From the NCBI GenBank assembly GCA_036365455.1, contig JAWQUS010000016.1:18561001-18625000 (forward strand): 64,000 nt of DNA, written 5' to 3'. A program made the position numbers and the translations under genes. Below, piece by piece: positions 40,301 to 44,295 of this stretch (position 1 is the stretch's first letter; every line of letters starts with the position of its first letter). Origin of the DNA: Macrosoma leucophasiata. Taxonomy: Eukaryota; Arthropoda; Insecta; Lepidoptera; Hedylidae. The notes beneath the pieces were generated by a model that did no database searches, was not told the origin of the DNA, and saw only the letters and a program-made list of their open reading frames with translations.

Positions 40301-41327
40301 ATGTAATGCACATCACAGCTTGATACGTACCTAGAACCTTATTTACTCTATGTGGTATTTCATTCCTGTATAAATATTCTTCATTAAAAGCCACCAGAAA
40401 GTTGACTATTAAAATTATAAACAGAAACAGAGCCTCCCAAAGCAAATAGCCCTGCGAATGGAGTGTGTCACCCACCAGATAAGTAAGGATCAAACAAATT
40501 ATGTTGATTAGAGTCACAGTATAAGCTACACCCGATAAAAGCACTTTTTCTGATGAGAATGATATGATGTTTCTTACAAGCCCATAGTATCTGGAAAGGA
40601 AAATTTTGTGTAGTTATGTGTATCAACAGATTGTTACATTGGGTATTGAATGACAGACAGACAAAACACATCCAAAATTGCTGGTTCGAGAGAGCTAACA
40701 TTAGGAATATGGGTAGGCAAACAAAACATTACATATTAATTAATTAATTAAAAAAATACAAAGGAGACGTTCCAAAAATGTATGGAGCTTGGGCCTGCAC
40801 CTTGTACGCTATACTGAGAGAAGAAGCATAAAATACTAAATCATTTTCAGGTATTCAAATCGTTTATTAACGTAAGGATATTTAAAACAAGAATGTCACA
40901 GTAGCATTATGGTGACATATTGTTGCCTTACAAAATTACAAAAAATAAATATTTCCGACAAAACACGATTCAAAATATTTTGTGAGTATTATCCCATGAT
41001 TCTAGGTATTTTTCTCTATCTTTTGATATATTTTACAAGGAACGGGCCCAATATGGAACTTGTTCTTTATTTTTGAAAACATCTATTTAGAATGTTGGTT
41101 GCAATGGATTTGATAAAAGATTCAACTATTCCATTCTCAATGAGATTAACTAATTTTAACTTTGATTTATTATAAAAAGTCTTCCTAAACATTTTCTTAT
41201 TAAACGCAAGTACATACCCCATAGGATTTTTAACTTTAAAATCTATAATATGGGCTCGAATATCATCGCGCATCTTTATAAGAGCCTGTTTGGTTGAATA
41301 ACCAAGTATGTGTTGATTATCACCCAT
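10752..41327 (-). CDS. Tmem94: TMEM94 (ER P-type-ATPase-like membrane protein), 25 exons
   Basis: Twenty-five minus-strand exons with matching phases give about 1,264 residues that follow human TMEM94 (about 1,356 residues) from end to end. Landmarks: ILGYSTKQAL at the start; VNLPWALLVEGDVIVLRPGQ (actuator-like); DKKGILSWPNP near residue 409, where P-type ATPases carry DKTGT; LKPLGLAALLNTC; CELAKQIGF; DFYQRNSLTAYCTAFAYK; EKMGLESGWNCHISL; LPRGIENIRPHIEQVDNVPL; and C-terminal membrane helices. The human protein is an ER membrane protein reported to load Mg2+ into the ER; transport by this one is inferred only from homology. The last exon or exons are not found. If the GTAAGT after exon 25 is not used, a TAA follows at once. 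Two exons carry tandem arrays over their donor sites. Confidence 0.93.
11050..11130. repeat. Repeat family with GGCATGCGAATTGGCGATCG
   Basis: Matches segments at about 15475-15555 (inverted), 55840-55930 and 63760-63875, each with GGCATGCGG, GGCGAT and TTTATCGC(A/G)GGAC words. A dispersed element, family unknown. Confidence 0.6.
11305..11578 (-). CDS. Tmem94: TMEM94 exon 24 (membrane helices)
   Basis: Acceptor GGTTTTCAG and donor TTTAA|GTGAGT. Reads VAIFVFWCYACKFLPSAVSI then LVLYGFTLRSFCEQ, an acidic loop, and FYDGFYLAQHITLALVTLHL. Aligns with human FSLTISSCLICFGFTLQSFC. The open frame continues past the donor but the homology stops there. Confidence 0.92.
11828..12121 (+). repeat. Family A dispersed repeat, near full length
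   Basis: About 290 bp from TTTTTTTATTTTTTTATTTT to GGAGCTCTACTACCAGTA, with GCAATCAAGCACGCAGTTCA, GTTAAGTGATGACTGCAGCC, TAGTGCTGAACACTACCATT and GCGAGCTCCGTCAC. Other copies: 15826-16122, 26072-26334 (minus), 32503-32797 and 62452-62725. Confidence 0.85.
12449..12950 (-). repeat. 58-bp minisatellite over TMEM94 exon 23 donor
   Basis: Tandem units each contain a copy of the last bases of exon 23 (CGCTCACACGCAAG) followed by its donor (GTGCGTCCCT) and about 30 bp of intron. Unit boundaries, measured at the exon-end base, are 12951, 12893, 12835, 12787, 12729, 12681, 12623, 12565 and 12507. Steps are 58 bp, with two 48-bp units that share a 10-bp loss, and a more decayed copy follows. Most copies keep CAAG|GTGC; the one at 12835 has lost the GT. 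Confidence 0.93.
12951..13127 (-). CDS. Tmem94: TMEM94 exon 23
   Basis: Acceptor GGGTCGGCAG and donor CGCAAG|GTGCGT, both phase 0. Reads VGSLYSFLPLALSPGGALWT, then SALCVPLLGAALALPPAP and RPQPLTRK, aligning with human LPPLLSTTDILWLSCF and the KK-containing loop. Strongly GC-rich compared with neighbouring introns. Confidence 0.9.
13174..13493. mobile_element. hAT-like MITE, family M3, copy 1
   Basis: Terminal inverted repeats AATAGAGCAACACGGGCCAC and the complement of TGGCTCGGGTTGCTTTATG. Flanked by an exact 8-bp duplication GCACCGAG at 13166-13173 and 13494-13501, the size made by hAT transposases. Contains a (TG)n run at 13352-13386. Confidence 0.92.
13630..13812. repeat. Repeat with CAGCTTCGCCCGCGAGG
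   Basis: Typical moth element: TTGCTCGCAGCTTCGCCCGC at one end, ATTAAAATCGGTTCAGTCGT in the middle and ATTTATAATATTAGTAGGG at the other end. Confidence 0.6.
13912..14034 (-). CDS. Tmem94: TMEM94 exon 22
   Basis: Acceptor CTTCCATACCAG, donor GTGCAG|GTCAGT; 41 codons in phase 0. Reads MARDADVSLFALITMSRHFM followed by MCLWNCTQFWICSVCF, corresponding to the start of the C-terminal membrane domain (human QARHATYGIRKCFLFLLQC). Confidence 0.9.
14351..14443. repeat. Long AT-rich hairpin
   Basis: Arms of about 40 bp containing CCAAATAAAAATT and ACAATGGGT face each other around a 12-base GTATGGTAGGTA loop. Intronic; probably a foldback insertion. Confidence 0.85.
14460..15825. other. TMEM94 intron, no gene
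   Basis: Between exons 22 and 21. Short repeat pieces at 15475-15650 (including GACACGAGAAAAATATGACA-like text shared with 9948). No supported exon on either strand. Confidence 0.6.
15826..16122 (+). repeat. Family A dispersed repeat
   Basis: Near full-length copy starting TTTTTTTTTTATGTAATAAAG and ending GGAGCTCTACCACCAGTA; about 90% like the copies at 11828 and 32503 by eye. Confidence 0.88.
16165..16288 (-). CDS. Tmem94: TMEM94 exon 21
   Basis: Acceptor CATTCGCAG, donor TTGTCG|GTAAGT. Reads SIAMEPLYPVLCQKMPPYQV then PEHCVGPIDLARALNSVP, aligning with human ISIALDPLYPSRC and LQLSGQLNSLPCSL. Confidence 0.93.
16401..16490. repeat. SINE tail fragment
   Basis: CAGGTGCCGTTGTACATACA and CAGACCCGAAATAAATATCT match the tail of the tRNA-headed SINE at 54935-55118. 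Confidence 0.65.
16829..16908 (-). CDS. Tmem94: TMEM94 exon 20
   Basis: Acceptor GCATTTACAG, donor GCCAG|GTAAAC. Reads DYGEVVCVMGSAANCLNTEV then FMQAD, aligning with human EYGEVTCCLGSSANLRNSCLFLQSD. Confidence 0.95.
16948..17283. mobile_element. Harbinger-like MITE with TTA duplication
   Basis: Ends GGCCCATAGCACAAGGCGTA and the complement of TACGCCGTGTGCTATGGGCC, flanked on both sides by TTA. A 3-bp TTA target duplication with GG(C/G)C ends is the PIF/Harbinger pattern. It is 336 bp, non-coding, and contains repeated TATACGCGC words. Confidence 0.88.
17460..17665. repeat. Dispersed repeat, copy 1 of inverted pair
   Basis: GTAGGTCAAGCTTCGCCTTG, AATATATGAGATTGTG, CATGAATTGACACACGTGGC and AGGTCAACGCCGG recur in reverse orientation at about 35140-35308. 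Family not identified. Confidence 0.7.
17957..18085 (-). CDS. Tmem94: TMEM94 exon 19
   Basis: Acceptor TTTGTTTCAG, donor ATGCAG|GTAATA; phase 0 throughout. Reads AKLPRGIENIRPHIEQVDNV then PLLVSLFTDCTARSVQRMIQ, one of the most conserved TMEM94 segments (human AKLPRGIHQVRPHLQNIDNV). Confidence 0.96.
18763..18918 (-). CDS. Tmem94: TMEM94 exon 18
   Basis: Acceptor CACATTCCAG, donor AACCGG|GTATGA; 52 codons. Reads LPRGSIATTHPSTDSLLGPE through SLSCLTDSTDHSAPL, a Ser/Thr/Asp-rich loop like the poorly conserved human segment before AKLPRG. Placed by phase and order more than by identity. Confidence 0.82.
19240..19372 (-). CDS. Tmem94: TMEM94 exon 17
   Basis: Acceptor CTGTTCAG, donor TTGAAG|GTAAAC. 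Reads SGNMTTSKALSMSAPGAINL then DHTTVKFDNEIKKTRHSI. Phase joins exons 16 and 18. Variable cytoplasmic loop, so homology is weak. Confidence 0.78.
19539..19857. mobile_element. hAT-like MITE, family M3, copy 2
   Basis: Same element as at 13174 and 36132, in reverse orientation, with ends CATAGAGCAACACGGGCCAC and GCCCGTGTTGCTCTATG. Flanks share only CTGTC, so the duplication has decayed or the exact ends have drifted. Confidence 0.85.
20644..20800. mobile_element. Foldback MITE, family M1, copy 2
   Basis: Ends GTAAGCCTGGGTTGCACCAC and GGTGCAACCCAGGCTAA, with an exact 8-bp flanking duplication GAGTCGCT (20636-20643 and 20801-20808), which suggests a hAT transposase source. It is inserted in another repeat whose ends include GGGACCACACAGCAACGAC. 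Confidence 0.92.
21161..21624. mobile_element. 464-bp TIR element
   Basis: Perfect 20-bp terminal inverted repeats GGGCTATATTTCACCGGGAC. Internal sequence is GC-richer than its surroundings. I could not settle the target duplication. The 76-codon minus frame inside is not recognisable as a transposase. Confidence 0.85.
21669..21717. repeat. Perfect 22-bp-arm hairpin
   Basis: TTAATCAAGGATAAGCTAAT and its exact complement flank a short loop (about 5 bases). Intronic. Confidence 0.9.
22619..22720 (-). CDS. Tmem94: TMEM94 exon 16
   Basis: Acceptor TCTCGGCAG, donor TTATAG|GTTTGT. Reads KPASPLSSQTLARERPNTSQ then LTRPIDAYDAFPY. Phase joins exons 15 and 17; Ser/Pro-rich loop of low conservation. 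Confidence 0.75.
22800..23900. other. TMEM94 intron, no gene
   Basis: A short family A fragment (about 22965-23050) and A/T-rich sequence. No exon or structured repeat beyond that. Confidence 0.5.
23909..24456. mobile_element. 548-bp TIR element with TA duplication
   Basis: About 70-bp imperfect terminal inverted repeats: left starts GGGGAGCCCAGGATGCTATT and has GCGCGTCAGATTAAGATAT; right ends GCTTGGGCTCCTC. TA on both sides. A minus-strand frame at 24071-24271 reads SPSVLEELNVFEKG and ends IQNSDDSEDE; it may be the tail of a larger transposase gene. Confidence 0.85.
24470..25150. other. TMEM94 intron, no gene
   Basis: Very AT-rich. I see no exon or recognisable element. Confidence 0.5.
25151..25350 (-). 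CDS. Tmem94: TMEM94 exon 15
   Basis: Acceptor CTTATCCCAG, donor GCCAG|GTATGT. Reads VFIGMVTMQYQAQSDMVELI, then ACIRFVHFSKENELRSRVFS and EKMGLESGWNCHISL, near-identical in pattern to human TMEM94. Confidence 0.97.
25783..25859 (-). CDS. Tmem94: TMEM94 exon 14
   Basis: Acceptor GCATTTACAG, donor AATCAG|GTAGAA. Reads SLLFNDVIDDDVNDAEGYFD then LQCNQ. Short acidic linker just before the conserved VFIGMV block; phase fits both neighbours. Confidence 0.88.
26072..26334 (-). repeat. Family A dispersed repeat, minus orientation
   Basis: Reads TGGGGGTAGAGCTCCAGTG through GCATGCTTGTTAGTCAGTTC, then TTACATAAAAAAAAAA on the plus strand. The A-run end supports a retroposed element read in this direction. 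Confidence 0.85.
26378..26499 (-). CDS. Tmem94: TMEM94 exon 13
   Basis: Acceptor GTGGTATAG, donor CACCG|GTAAGG. Reads PVSRGVSSDVAGDYLQLPPR then ADWRPLYAPQPPHAP. It follows directly on FAYK of exon 12, as human FAYKPMNCALS does. Confidence 0.9.
26682..26827 (-). CDS. Tmem94: TMEM94 exon 12
   Basis: Acceptor CAATGTCAG, donor TACAA|GTTTGT. Reads GTADIVLDSCVDYWNGRDLT, then ADRKKIIDFYQRNSLTAYCT and AFAYK, aligning closely with human HGTADVVLEACTDFWDG and DFYQRACLSGYCSAFAYK. Confidence 0.97.
27006..27105 (-). mobile_element. LINE 3'-end fragment
   Basis: CTTCACGCCAGGTCCCTAAC and GCGCCAGATATCCCGG match the 3' end of the LINE at 28640-29335. About 100 bp. Confidence 0.75.
27999..28133 (-). CDS. Tmem94: TMEM94 exon 11
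   Basis: Acceptor AACGTTCCAG, donor ACACAG|GTCAGA; 45 codons in phase 0. Reads QADTIRRETRFVRSLQLSTR, then VPLPHMLAVLVKDQAGQLQM, aligning with human RRPPLSHMISLFIKDTTTSTEQML. Confidence 0.93.
28640..29335 (-). mobile_element. LINE ORF2 C-terminal part, 5'-truncated
   Basis: Reads VDEIVYLGCAFSKDGRYTTD, then LTPTLLYGSESWVCRKEHES, LRKICGVSLTDRVRNEDLRK and WFGHIERMSNERMTKQIY. This is the post-palm region and C-terminus of a non-LTR reverse transcriptase frequent in moths (RTE-like arrangement LLYGSE.W......LR.I.G....D..RN). The catalytic domain is absent. It sits antisense to nothing and sense to TMEM94 intron 10-11. Confidence 0.8.
29481..29604 (-). CDS. Tmem94: TMEM94 exon 10
   Basis: Acceptor TATGTTTCAG, donor CACTTG|GTAAAT. 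Reads EDLVPVTNRRCLCELAKQIG then FTDSVVDSYSVQECLAVF, aligning with human VPWGLCELARLIGFTPGAKE. Its phase requires two bases from exon 9, which all in-frame donors of the exon 9 array supply. Confidence 0.95.
29985..30253 (-). repeat. Diverged end of the 114-bp array
   Basis: Two or so decayed copies with CTGTAGCTGTAAAACGACA, GTGCGCGTAGGTGTGTCGAG and CCCTGTCTCCTGTAG text, spaced irregularly, continue the exon 9 array into the intron. No open frame is kept here. Confidence 0.75.
30254..30937 (-). repeat. 114-bp (38-codon) minisatellite over TMEM94 exon 9 donor
   Basis: Six near-identical units. Each copies the end of exon 9 (RHTYAHFSAHLRCGAQH), a donor CACAG|GTCAGT, and 29 bp up to TCTACAG. Donor exon-end bases fall at 30938, 30824, 30710, 30596, 30482, 30368 and 30254, exactly 114 bp apart. 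The minus-strand frame of exon 9 stays open until a TGA at 30268-30270 in the last unit, so donors at 30824 to 30368 would add 38, 76, 114, 152 or 190 residues. The exon 9 donor itself is CACAA|GTCAGT, weaker at the -1 base than its copies. Confidence 0.96.
30938..31122 (-). CDS. Tmem94: TMEM94 exon 9
   Basis: Acceptor ACATTCCAG, proximal donor CACAA|GTCAGT. Reads VLDLTHDQNAPFRVEFDEKR, then WRTHLARLKPLGLAALLNTC and APHPRHTYAHFCAHL, aligning with human LSQDQQNPSCIQFDDSNWQL and LKPLGLNVLLNLC. Ending at the proximal donor gives the same spacing to CELA as the human protein, so this is the likely ancestral exon end. Longer forms through the array are possible. Confidence 0.95.
31150..32040. other. 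TMEM94 intron 8-9, no gene
   Basis: A/T-rich. Two short hairpins at about 31880-31911 (ATTGAATCC...GGATTCAAT) and 31955-31980 (AACAGTCCGGTC...GACCGGACTGT-like). No exon. Confidence 0.55.
32052..32252 (-). CDS. Tmem94: TMEM94 exon 8 (DKKG motif)
   Basis: Acceptor CATATTCCAG, donor GTGGAG|GTATGT; 67 codons. Reads ALCCVDKKGILSWPNPTAEK then VFFLRNSSPSSNTSSKTS, aligning with human VLCCVDKQGILSWPNPSPETVLFF. The Asp at residue 409 sits where P-type ATPases are phosphorylated, but the following TGT is KGI. Confidence 0.97.
32503..32797 (+). repeat. Family A dispersed repeat
   Basis: Near full-length copy, TTTTTTTTTATGTAACGGATG to TGAAGCTGTACCACCAGTA. A short tandem duplication of its last bases (CTACCACCAGTAAA) follows at about 32810. 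Confidence 0.88.
33220..33439 (-). CDS. Tmem94: TMEM94 exon 7
   Basis: Acceptor AACGTTTCAG, donor TTGTCG|GTTTGT. Reads FKLLSETRQKYIRPKSCSIS, then LKSLGKTFCNILFGREDMVV and HVLGSLS, matching human FLRVLGGTSPTLSHSSSLLHSLGSV in position. Confidence 0.9.
33590..33705. repeat. Decamer repeat, second locus
   Basis: GGGATGCCGC, CCGTGGCATG, CCGTGACACG, TCGGGATGCT and ACGGCACGCC follow each other at 10-bp steps; scattered related words continue near 33835-33865 (CATGGCATGCTGCGGGATAC). Same family as 10250-10530. Confidence 0.7.
34420..34700. mobile_element. tRNA-derived SINE-like element
   Basis: A tRNA-like block GGGCAGGACTCAATTGGAAG ... GAGTTCGAGTCCCGCC has good A- and B-box layout but poor stems. 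It is followed by about 200 bp ending GCCGGGTCAGCTAGTTTTAT. The tail reappears inverted at about 49170-49290; a partial tRNA-like block recurs at 55684-55730. Confidence 0.7.
34885..35092. repeat. Repeat ending GCGGGCCGCTAGT (Helitron-like end)
   Basis: Contains GAACTACGGGTCCGATTTGA and ends with the GC hairpin AAGCGGGCGGGCCGCTAGT. CTAGT preceded by a hairpin is the Helitron 3' signature. An inverted relative is at 36895-37085. Confidence 0.6.
35140..35308. repeat. Dispersed repeat, copy 2 (inverted to 17460)
   Basis: ACCAAGCCACGTGTGTCAAT, CTCATATATTTTCTTGCAAG and GCGAAGCTTGACCTACGTGC are the reverse complement of the 17460-17665 segment. Confidence 0.75.
35326..35534 (-). CDS. Tmem94: TMEM94 exon 6 (membrane helices)
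   Basis: Acceptor TAATTTCAG, donor GCCAG|GTCAGT. Reads CTVKIMEGIVLPLVISLMVV, then PGVTHWTEIYFLQTIAASLP and LLQIVFPIAWVTLNCYGLA: two hydrophobic helices, aligning with human APGVTSWQYTLLQLQVNGVLPILPLLFPVLW. Confidence 0.96.
35930..36082 (-). CDS. Tmem94: TMEM94 exon 5
   Basis: Acceptor CTTATTTCAG, donor TATTTG|GTGAGG; 51 codons in phase 0. Reads VQENFTAPRMRTPHQNKAYK then MLETPYLKNLKLALEQAT, aligning with human FRVLETPVIDNIRWCLDMALSRPV. Confidence 0.93.
36132..36415. mobile_element. hAT-like MITE, family M3, copy 3
   Basis: Ends CATAGAGCAACACGG and CCGCGTTGCTCTATG. Exact 8-bp duplication GTGGAGTG at 36124-36131 and 36416-36423. With the copy at 13174 this fixes the family's ends and its hAT-type target duplication. 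Confidence 0.95.
36895..37505. repeat. Two CTAGCGGCCCGC-type repeats
   Basis: One starts at about 36897 (ACTAGCGGCCCGCTTTGG), another at about 37317 (AACTAGCGGCCCGCCCCGG) and ends near ATTTATATATATTAAGAT. Same families as 34885 and 5093. No exon between TMEM94 exons 5 and 4. Confidence 0.6.
37860..37985. repeat. Dispersed repeat, copy 2 of 3365 family
   Basis: GCCGCCTGTTACGTGGGCCA, AACGTGACCGGCGAATC and TTACCTCTCCCTACCCCTTA match 3365-3535. Confidence 0.65.
38260..38408 (-). CDS. Tmem94: TMEM94 exon 4 (actuator-like)
   Basis: Acceptor TTTTCCATAG, donor GCGCAG|GTGAAC. Reads TIVNLPWALLVEGDVIVLRP then GQEVPGHCRGLQPDDPEL, nearly the human VNLPVSLLVEGDIIALRPGQ. Confidence 0.96.
38602..38737 (+). 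repeat. Partial family A repeat
   Basis: TTTTTTATGTAATGGAAGTG to CTACCACTCCTGAGGCC; contains a small internal TATACACCTGTAGGTGTCTATA palindromic duplication, and then breaks off. Confidence 0.8.
38918..39025 (-). CDS. Tmem94: TMEM94 exon 3
   Basis: Acceptor TTACTTTTCAG, donor GAGATG|GTAAGT. Reads TLDTAIDKALWKENHYPHLC then APFSPCVILQWTYRD, aligning with human QWPSAMYPDLHMPFAPSWSLHWAYRDG. The next ORF bases beyond the donor include an intronic CGCAATGAA triplication. Confidence 0.94.
39200..40200. other. TMEM94 intron 2-3, no gene
   Basis: AT-rich. A short element remnant at about 39925-40020 (GGTTGGCCACTAACCCTG ... GCAGCGTGGTGGAGTAAGC) resembles a widespread moth LINE fragment. No exon. Confidence 0.55.
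40331..40590 (-). CDS. Tmem94: TMEM94 exon 2 (first membrane helices)
   Basis: Acceptor TCCTTTCCAG, donor TTCTAG|GTACGT. Reads YYGLVRNIISFSSEKVLLSG, then VAYTVTLINIICLILTYLVG and LWEALFLFIILIVNFLVAF: two hydrophobic helices followed by a basic amphipathic stretch, as in TMEM94. Confidence 0.93.
41218..41327 (-). CDS. Tmem94: TMEM94 exon 1 with start codon
   Basis: ATG at 41325-41327. Reads MGDNQHILGYSTKQALIKMR then DDIRAHIIDFKVKNPMG, aligning with human LGLSTRKALSVLKEQLEAVL. Donor ATGGG|GTATGT leaves two bases and fits exon 2 exactly. An earlier AAA|GTTAAA would break the phase. The 5' UTR probably reaches into 41330-41680. Confidence 0.92.
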
Positions 41328-41689
41328 TATATATGAACAAATTCACATAATTATCCCGGTCCAAAAATTAAATAACATTACATAAACACTCAAAATAACA
41401 CAATAACACCACACACGATAACAACACCACAGACCAACAATCACCAACAACAAACAACACAACCGCAGAGTACAATTGATTGAGCACAGCACAGACCAAT
41501 AACCACAGAGTACTATAGAGACTATTACACGACACGGTATTCACGGTCCGGCAAAAAGGGTGGGCGTGGCCTGGCGCCGGGTTGCCGCTTTTTACACTAT
41601 TCGGTCGCCCTAACTCAATCACAGTACAAATACACGGGTCGCTCCGGTCACCCTAATTAGGGCCCTAACTCCCTAAATGTTATTCATCA

Positions 41690-43180
41690 TCATCATCATT
41701 TCAGCCGAAAGACGTCCACTGCTGAACAAAGGCCTCCCCCAAAGAATGCCACAACGAACGGTCCTGGGCTGCCCTCATCCAACGATTGTCCGCGACCTTC
41801 ACCAGGTCGTCGGTGCACCTCGTGGGGAGCCTGCCTACGATTCGTCTTCTGGAACGCGATCGCCACTCCAGAACTCTTCTGCCCCAACGGCCGTCAGTTC
41901 TGCGAGCTATGTGCCCTGCCCACTACCACTTGAGTTTCGCTCATGCGGATCTCCTCGTTTCTGATTCGATCTCGCAGAGAAAATCCGAGCATAGCCCTCT
42001 CCATTGCTCTCTGAGTGACCTTGAGCCTTCTTATGAGGCCCATAGTGAGCGACCACGTTTCAGTTCCGTATGTCATCACTGGTAACACACATTGTTCAGA
42101 ACCTTCTTCTTCAGACACTGCGGTAAATTGGACAAGAACATATAACGCAGCTTCCCGAACGCTGCCCATCCGAGTTGGATTCGGCGATTGACCTCTTTCT
42201 CGAAGTTGGACCTACCTAACTGGACCGTTTGTCCCAGGTATACATAATCGTCAACAACTTCGAGTGTAGTACCCTCGACCATAACAGGAGTGGGCGTAAC
42301 GAGGACATTCGACATGATATTCGTCTTGTCCATGTTCATTTTAAGGCCCACTCGTTGGGAGGCCCTACTGAGGCCATTGAGCATTGTGCCAAAGTCTTCC
42401 AGGGTCTCAGCCATGACTACGATATCATCCGCAAATCGGAGGTGGGAAATGTACTCGCCGTTAATGTTGATGCCGAGTCTGTTCCAGTCCAGAAGCTTGA
42501 AGACATCTTCCAATGCAGCGGTGAACAGTTTCGGAGATATGACATCTCCCTGTCTCACACCTCGCTGCAGTTGGATAGGTTTCGAGCTCTGGTCTTGAAG
42601 GCGAACCGACATGGTGGCGTTTTCGTACAAGCTCCTTAGCACCTCGATGTATCGGTAGTCGACTTGGCACCTCTGGAGTGACTGTAGCACAGCCCAAATC
42701 TCGACCAAATCGAAAGCTTTCTCATAGTCCACAAACGCAAGACATAGGGGCTGGTTATACTCTTCTGTTTTATGTATAACCTGCCGCAGCGCGTGTATGT
42801 GGTCTATGGTGCTAATATCTTTACAGAACCCGGCTTGTTCGGGAGGCTGGAAATCGTCGAGTCTGCGAGATAGACGGTTCGTGATCACTCTCGAAAACAG
42901 CTTATAGACGTGACTTAGAAGTGCGATGGGTCTATAGTTCTTAAGAAGGGTATTGTCACCTTTTTCGAAGAACAGTACCACCATACTTTGCCACGCCTGT
43001 GGCGTTTTGCCCTCGGATATGACGGAATTAAACATCAACTGAAGAGCTTCTAATACTGGCCTTCCGCACGCTTTCAGGAGTTCAGCAGTGATTCCGTCAT
43101 CACCCGGCGCCCTGTTGTTTTTGAGCTGTTTGAGAGCCGTACTAATCTCGTCTAGACTGACGTCCGGGATATCTTGTAAA
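41690..43180 (-). mobile_element. RTE-type LINE, 5'-truncated
   Basis: Minus-strand reverse transcriptase: VSLDEISTALKQLKNNRAPG DDGITAELLKA, YRPIALLSHVYKLFSRVITN, LAFVDYEKAFDLVEIW, GVRQGDVISPKLFTAALEDV, LRFADDIVVMAE, then a frame break and the C-terminus TYGTETWSLTMGLIRRLKVT. The FADD catalytic box is intact. The 3' end is an ATG repeat (CATCATCATCATTTCAGCC on +). The endonuclease is missing and at least one frameshift lies around 42080-42170. Confidence 0.9.
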
Positions 43181-43300
43181 TGTAAATGATATTACACTAC
43201 CCTGAGCCTTGCTATCGTACCCTAAATTCCGTGTAGTGTAATAAGTCCTTATAATACATCAATAGTACATACCTACTAAAGTAATATAGTATATACTTAC

Positions 43301-43440
43301 CAAATGTACTCTTTGGATAAACGTCAAATAATGGATTTTGTTATGTCTTTTGTATTCTTCCACCAAGTTCCTCCATGCTTCTTCAGGGAGAGTGCGCAGC
43401 GCGTGCGACGTGCGATTATATTGTGCCTCTTTGAACACCA
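43301..43440 (-). CDS. Orphan exon-like segment, unidentified
   Basis: Minus strand: NLVFKEAQYNRTSHALRTLP then EEAWRNLVEEYKRHNKIHYL, TFIQRVHL, followed by a strong donor (TTG|GTAAGTATAT). Codon pattern and donor look like a genuine exon. An in-frame TAA lies upstream and no acceptor is clear, so it could be a first coding exon without an obvious ATG, or a relic cut off by the LINE insertion at 41690-43180. Not TMEM94: its start codon lies 2 kb downstream. I do not recognise the protein. Confidence 0.35.
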
Positions 43441-44295
43441 GATTTTGGCAGAATTACCACAATAATAGGTTTGAATTCAACTAAAAATATGGATAATAAT
43501 CTAATATAAGGTGCAACTGGAAGGCTGATTTGTGTCGAAAAATCGGTCGTGAAAGAGAATACTTCGCTGTTACCTATTAGTGTCTTAGGTTGGTCTGTGG
43601 TCTTAGGGTGGCCACATTTTTTTGTTTAAAAAAGTACAAAGTTAGTTGTAAGAAGTAGATAATAAATCTATGGTTGTAAATTAAAGAAATTACTATAAAT
43701 GAGACATATTTATAATAATTATGTTTATTTTAAAACCCTTTCTGTATACACTGTCAGCAGAGAATATCTGTCAGTCTCGATACTGTCAAAGGACCAGCAA
43801 ACAAAGGCTAGCGAACGGAATTACTCGCTGGCGCTTGCTGGCTACGTGTGTACGCAGCATTAACGAAATGTCTATTTTTTAAATGGTAACATTGAGCTTT
43901 GATTTGTTTTCGACAGCAGACTGGAGTGAAGTTGGCGTTACTGAGAATTCTGAGAAATACTTCAGTTTTTCTTTCGATTTTATGTAAGTAGTTTTAAAGG
44001 CGTATAAATTTTTATGCATTCTTCTGGTTCGCCTCTCGCTGCTAACGTTAAAACTACCAGTATGTGCAAAATCGCGTAAAATGTGTTGTTCGGTAAATAA
44101 AAGTGTGATGAACTGTCGGAGCTTAATTAGTCAACCTTGTGTCATCGTGTCGGGACAACAGTGCGCCATTGAGCTCGCGAGATAAAAAACAAGGAATGTG
44201 TTTATCGCTTCTCGTAAATTGGTCGAAACAACGACTAGTGTTCTAAATCGTAATGGTGTGGCAAACGAGAGGCATTTAGTACTTTCCTATCAGTT

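Larger units (their letters stand above)
41330..44295. other. Divergent TMEM94/dome intergenic region
   Basis: About 3 kb between two start codons on opposite strands, split by an RTE-type LINE. 41330-41680 should hold the TMEM94 5' UTR and promoter (ACAACAC-rich on +). 43450-44295 should hold the dome promoter and 5' UTR. I could not place a TATA box or transcription start with confidence. Confidence 0.6.

Noticed and set aside
41218..41327. TMEM94 exon 1 as a complete 86-residue protein
   Set aside because: The first 37 residues match TMEM94 and are followed by a GTATGT donor in the right phase; the rest of the open frame is intronic.
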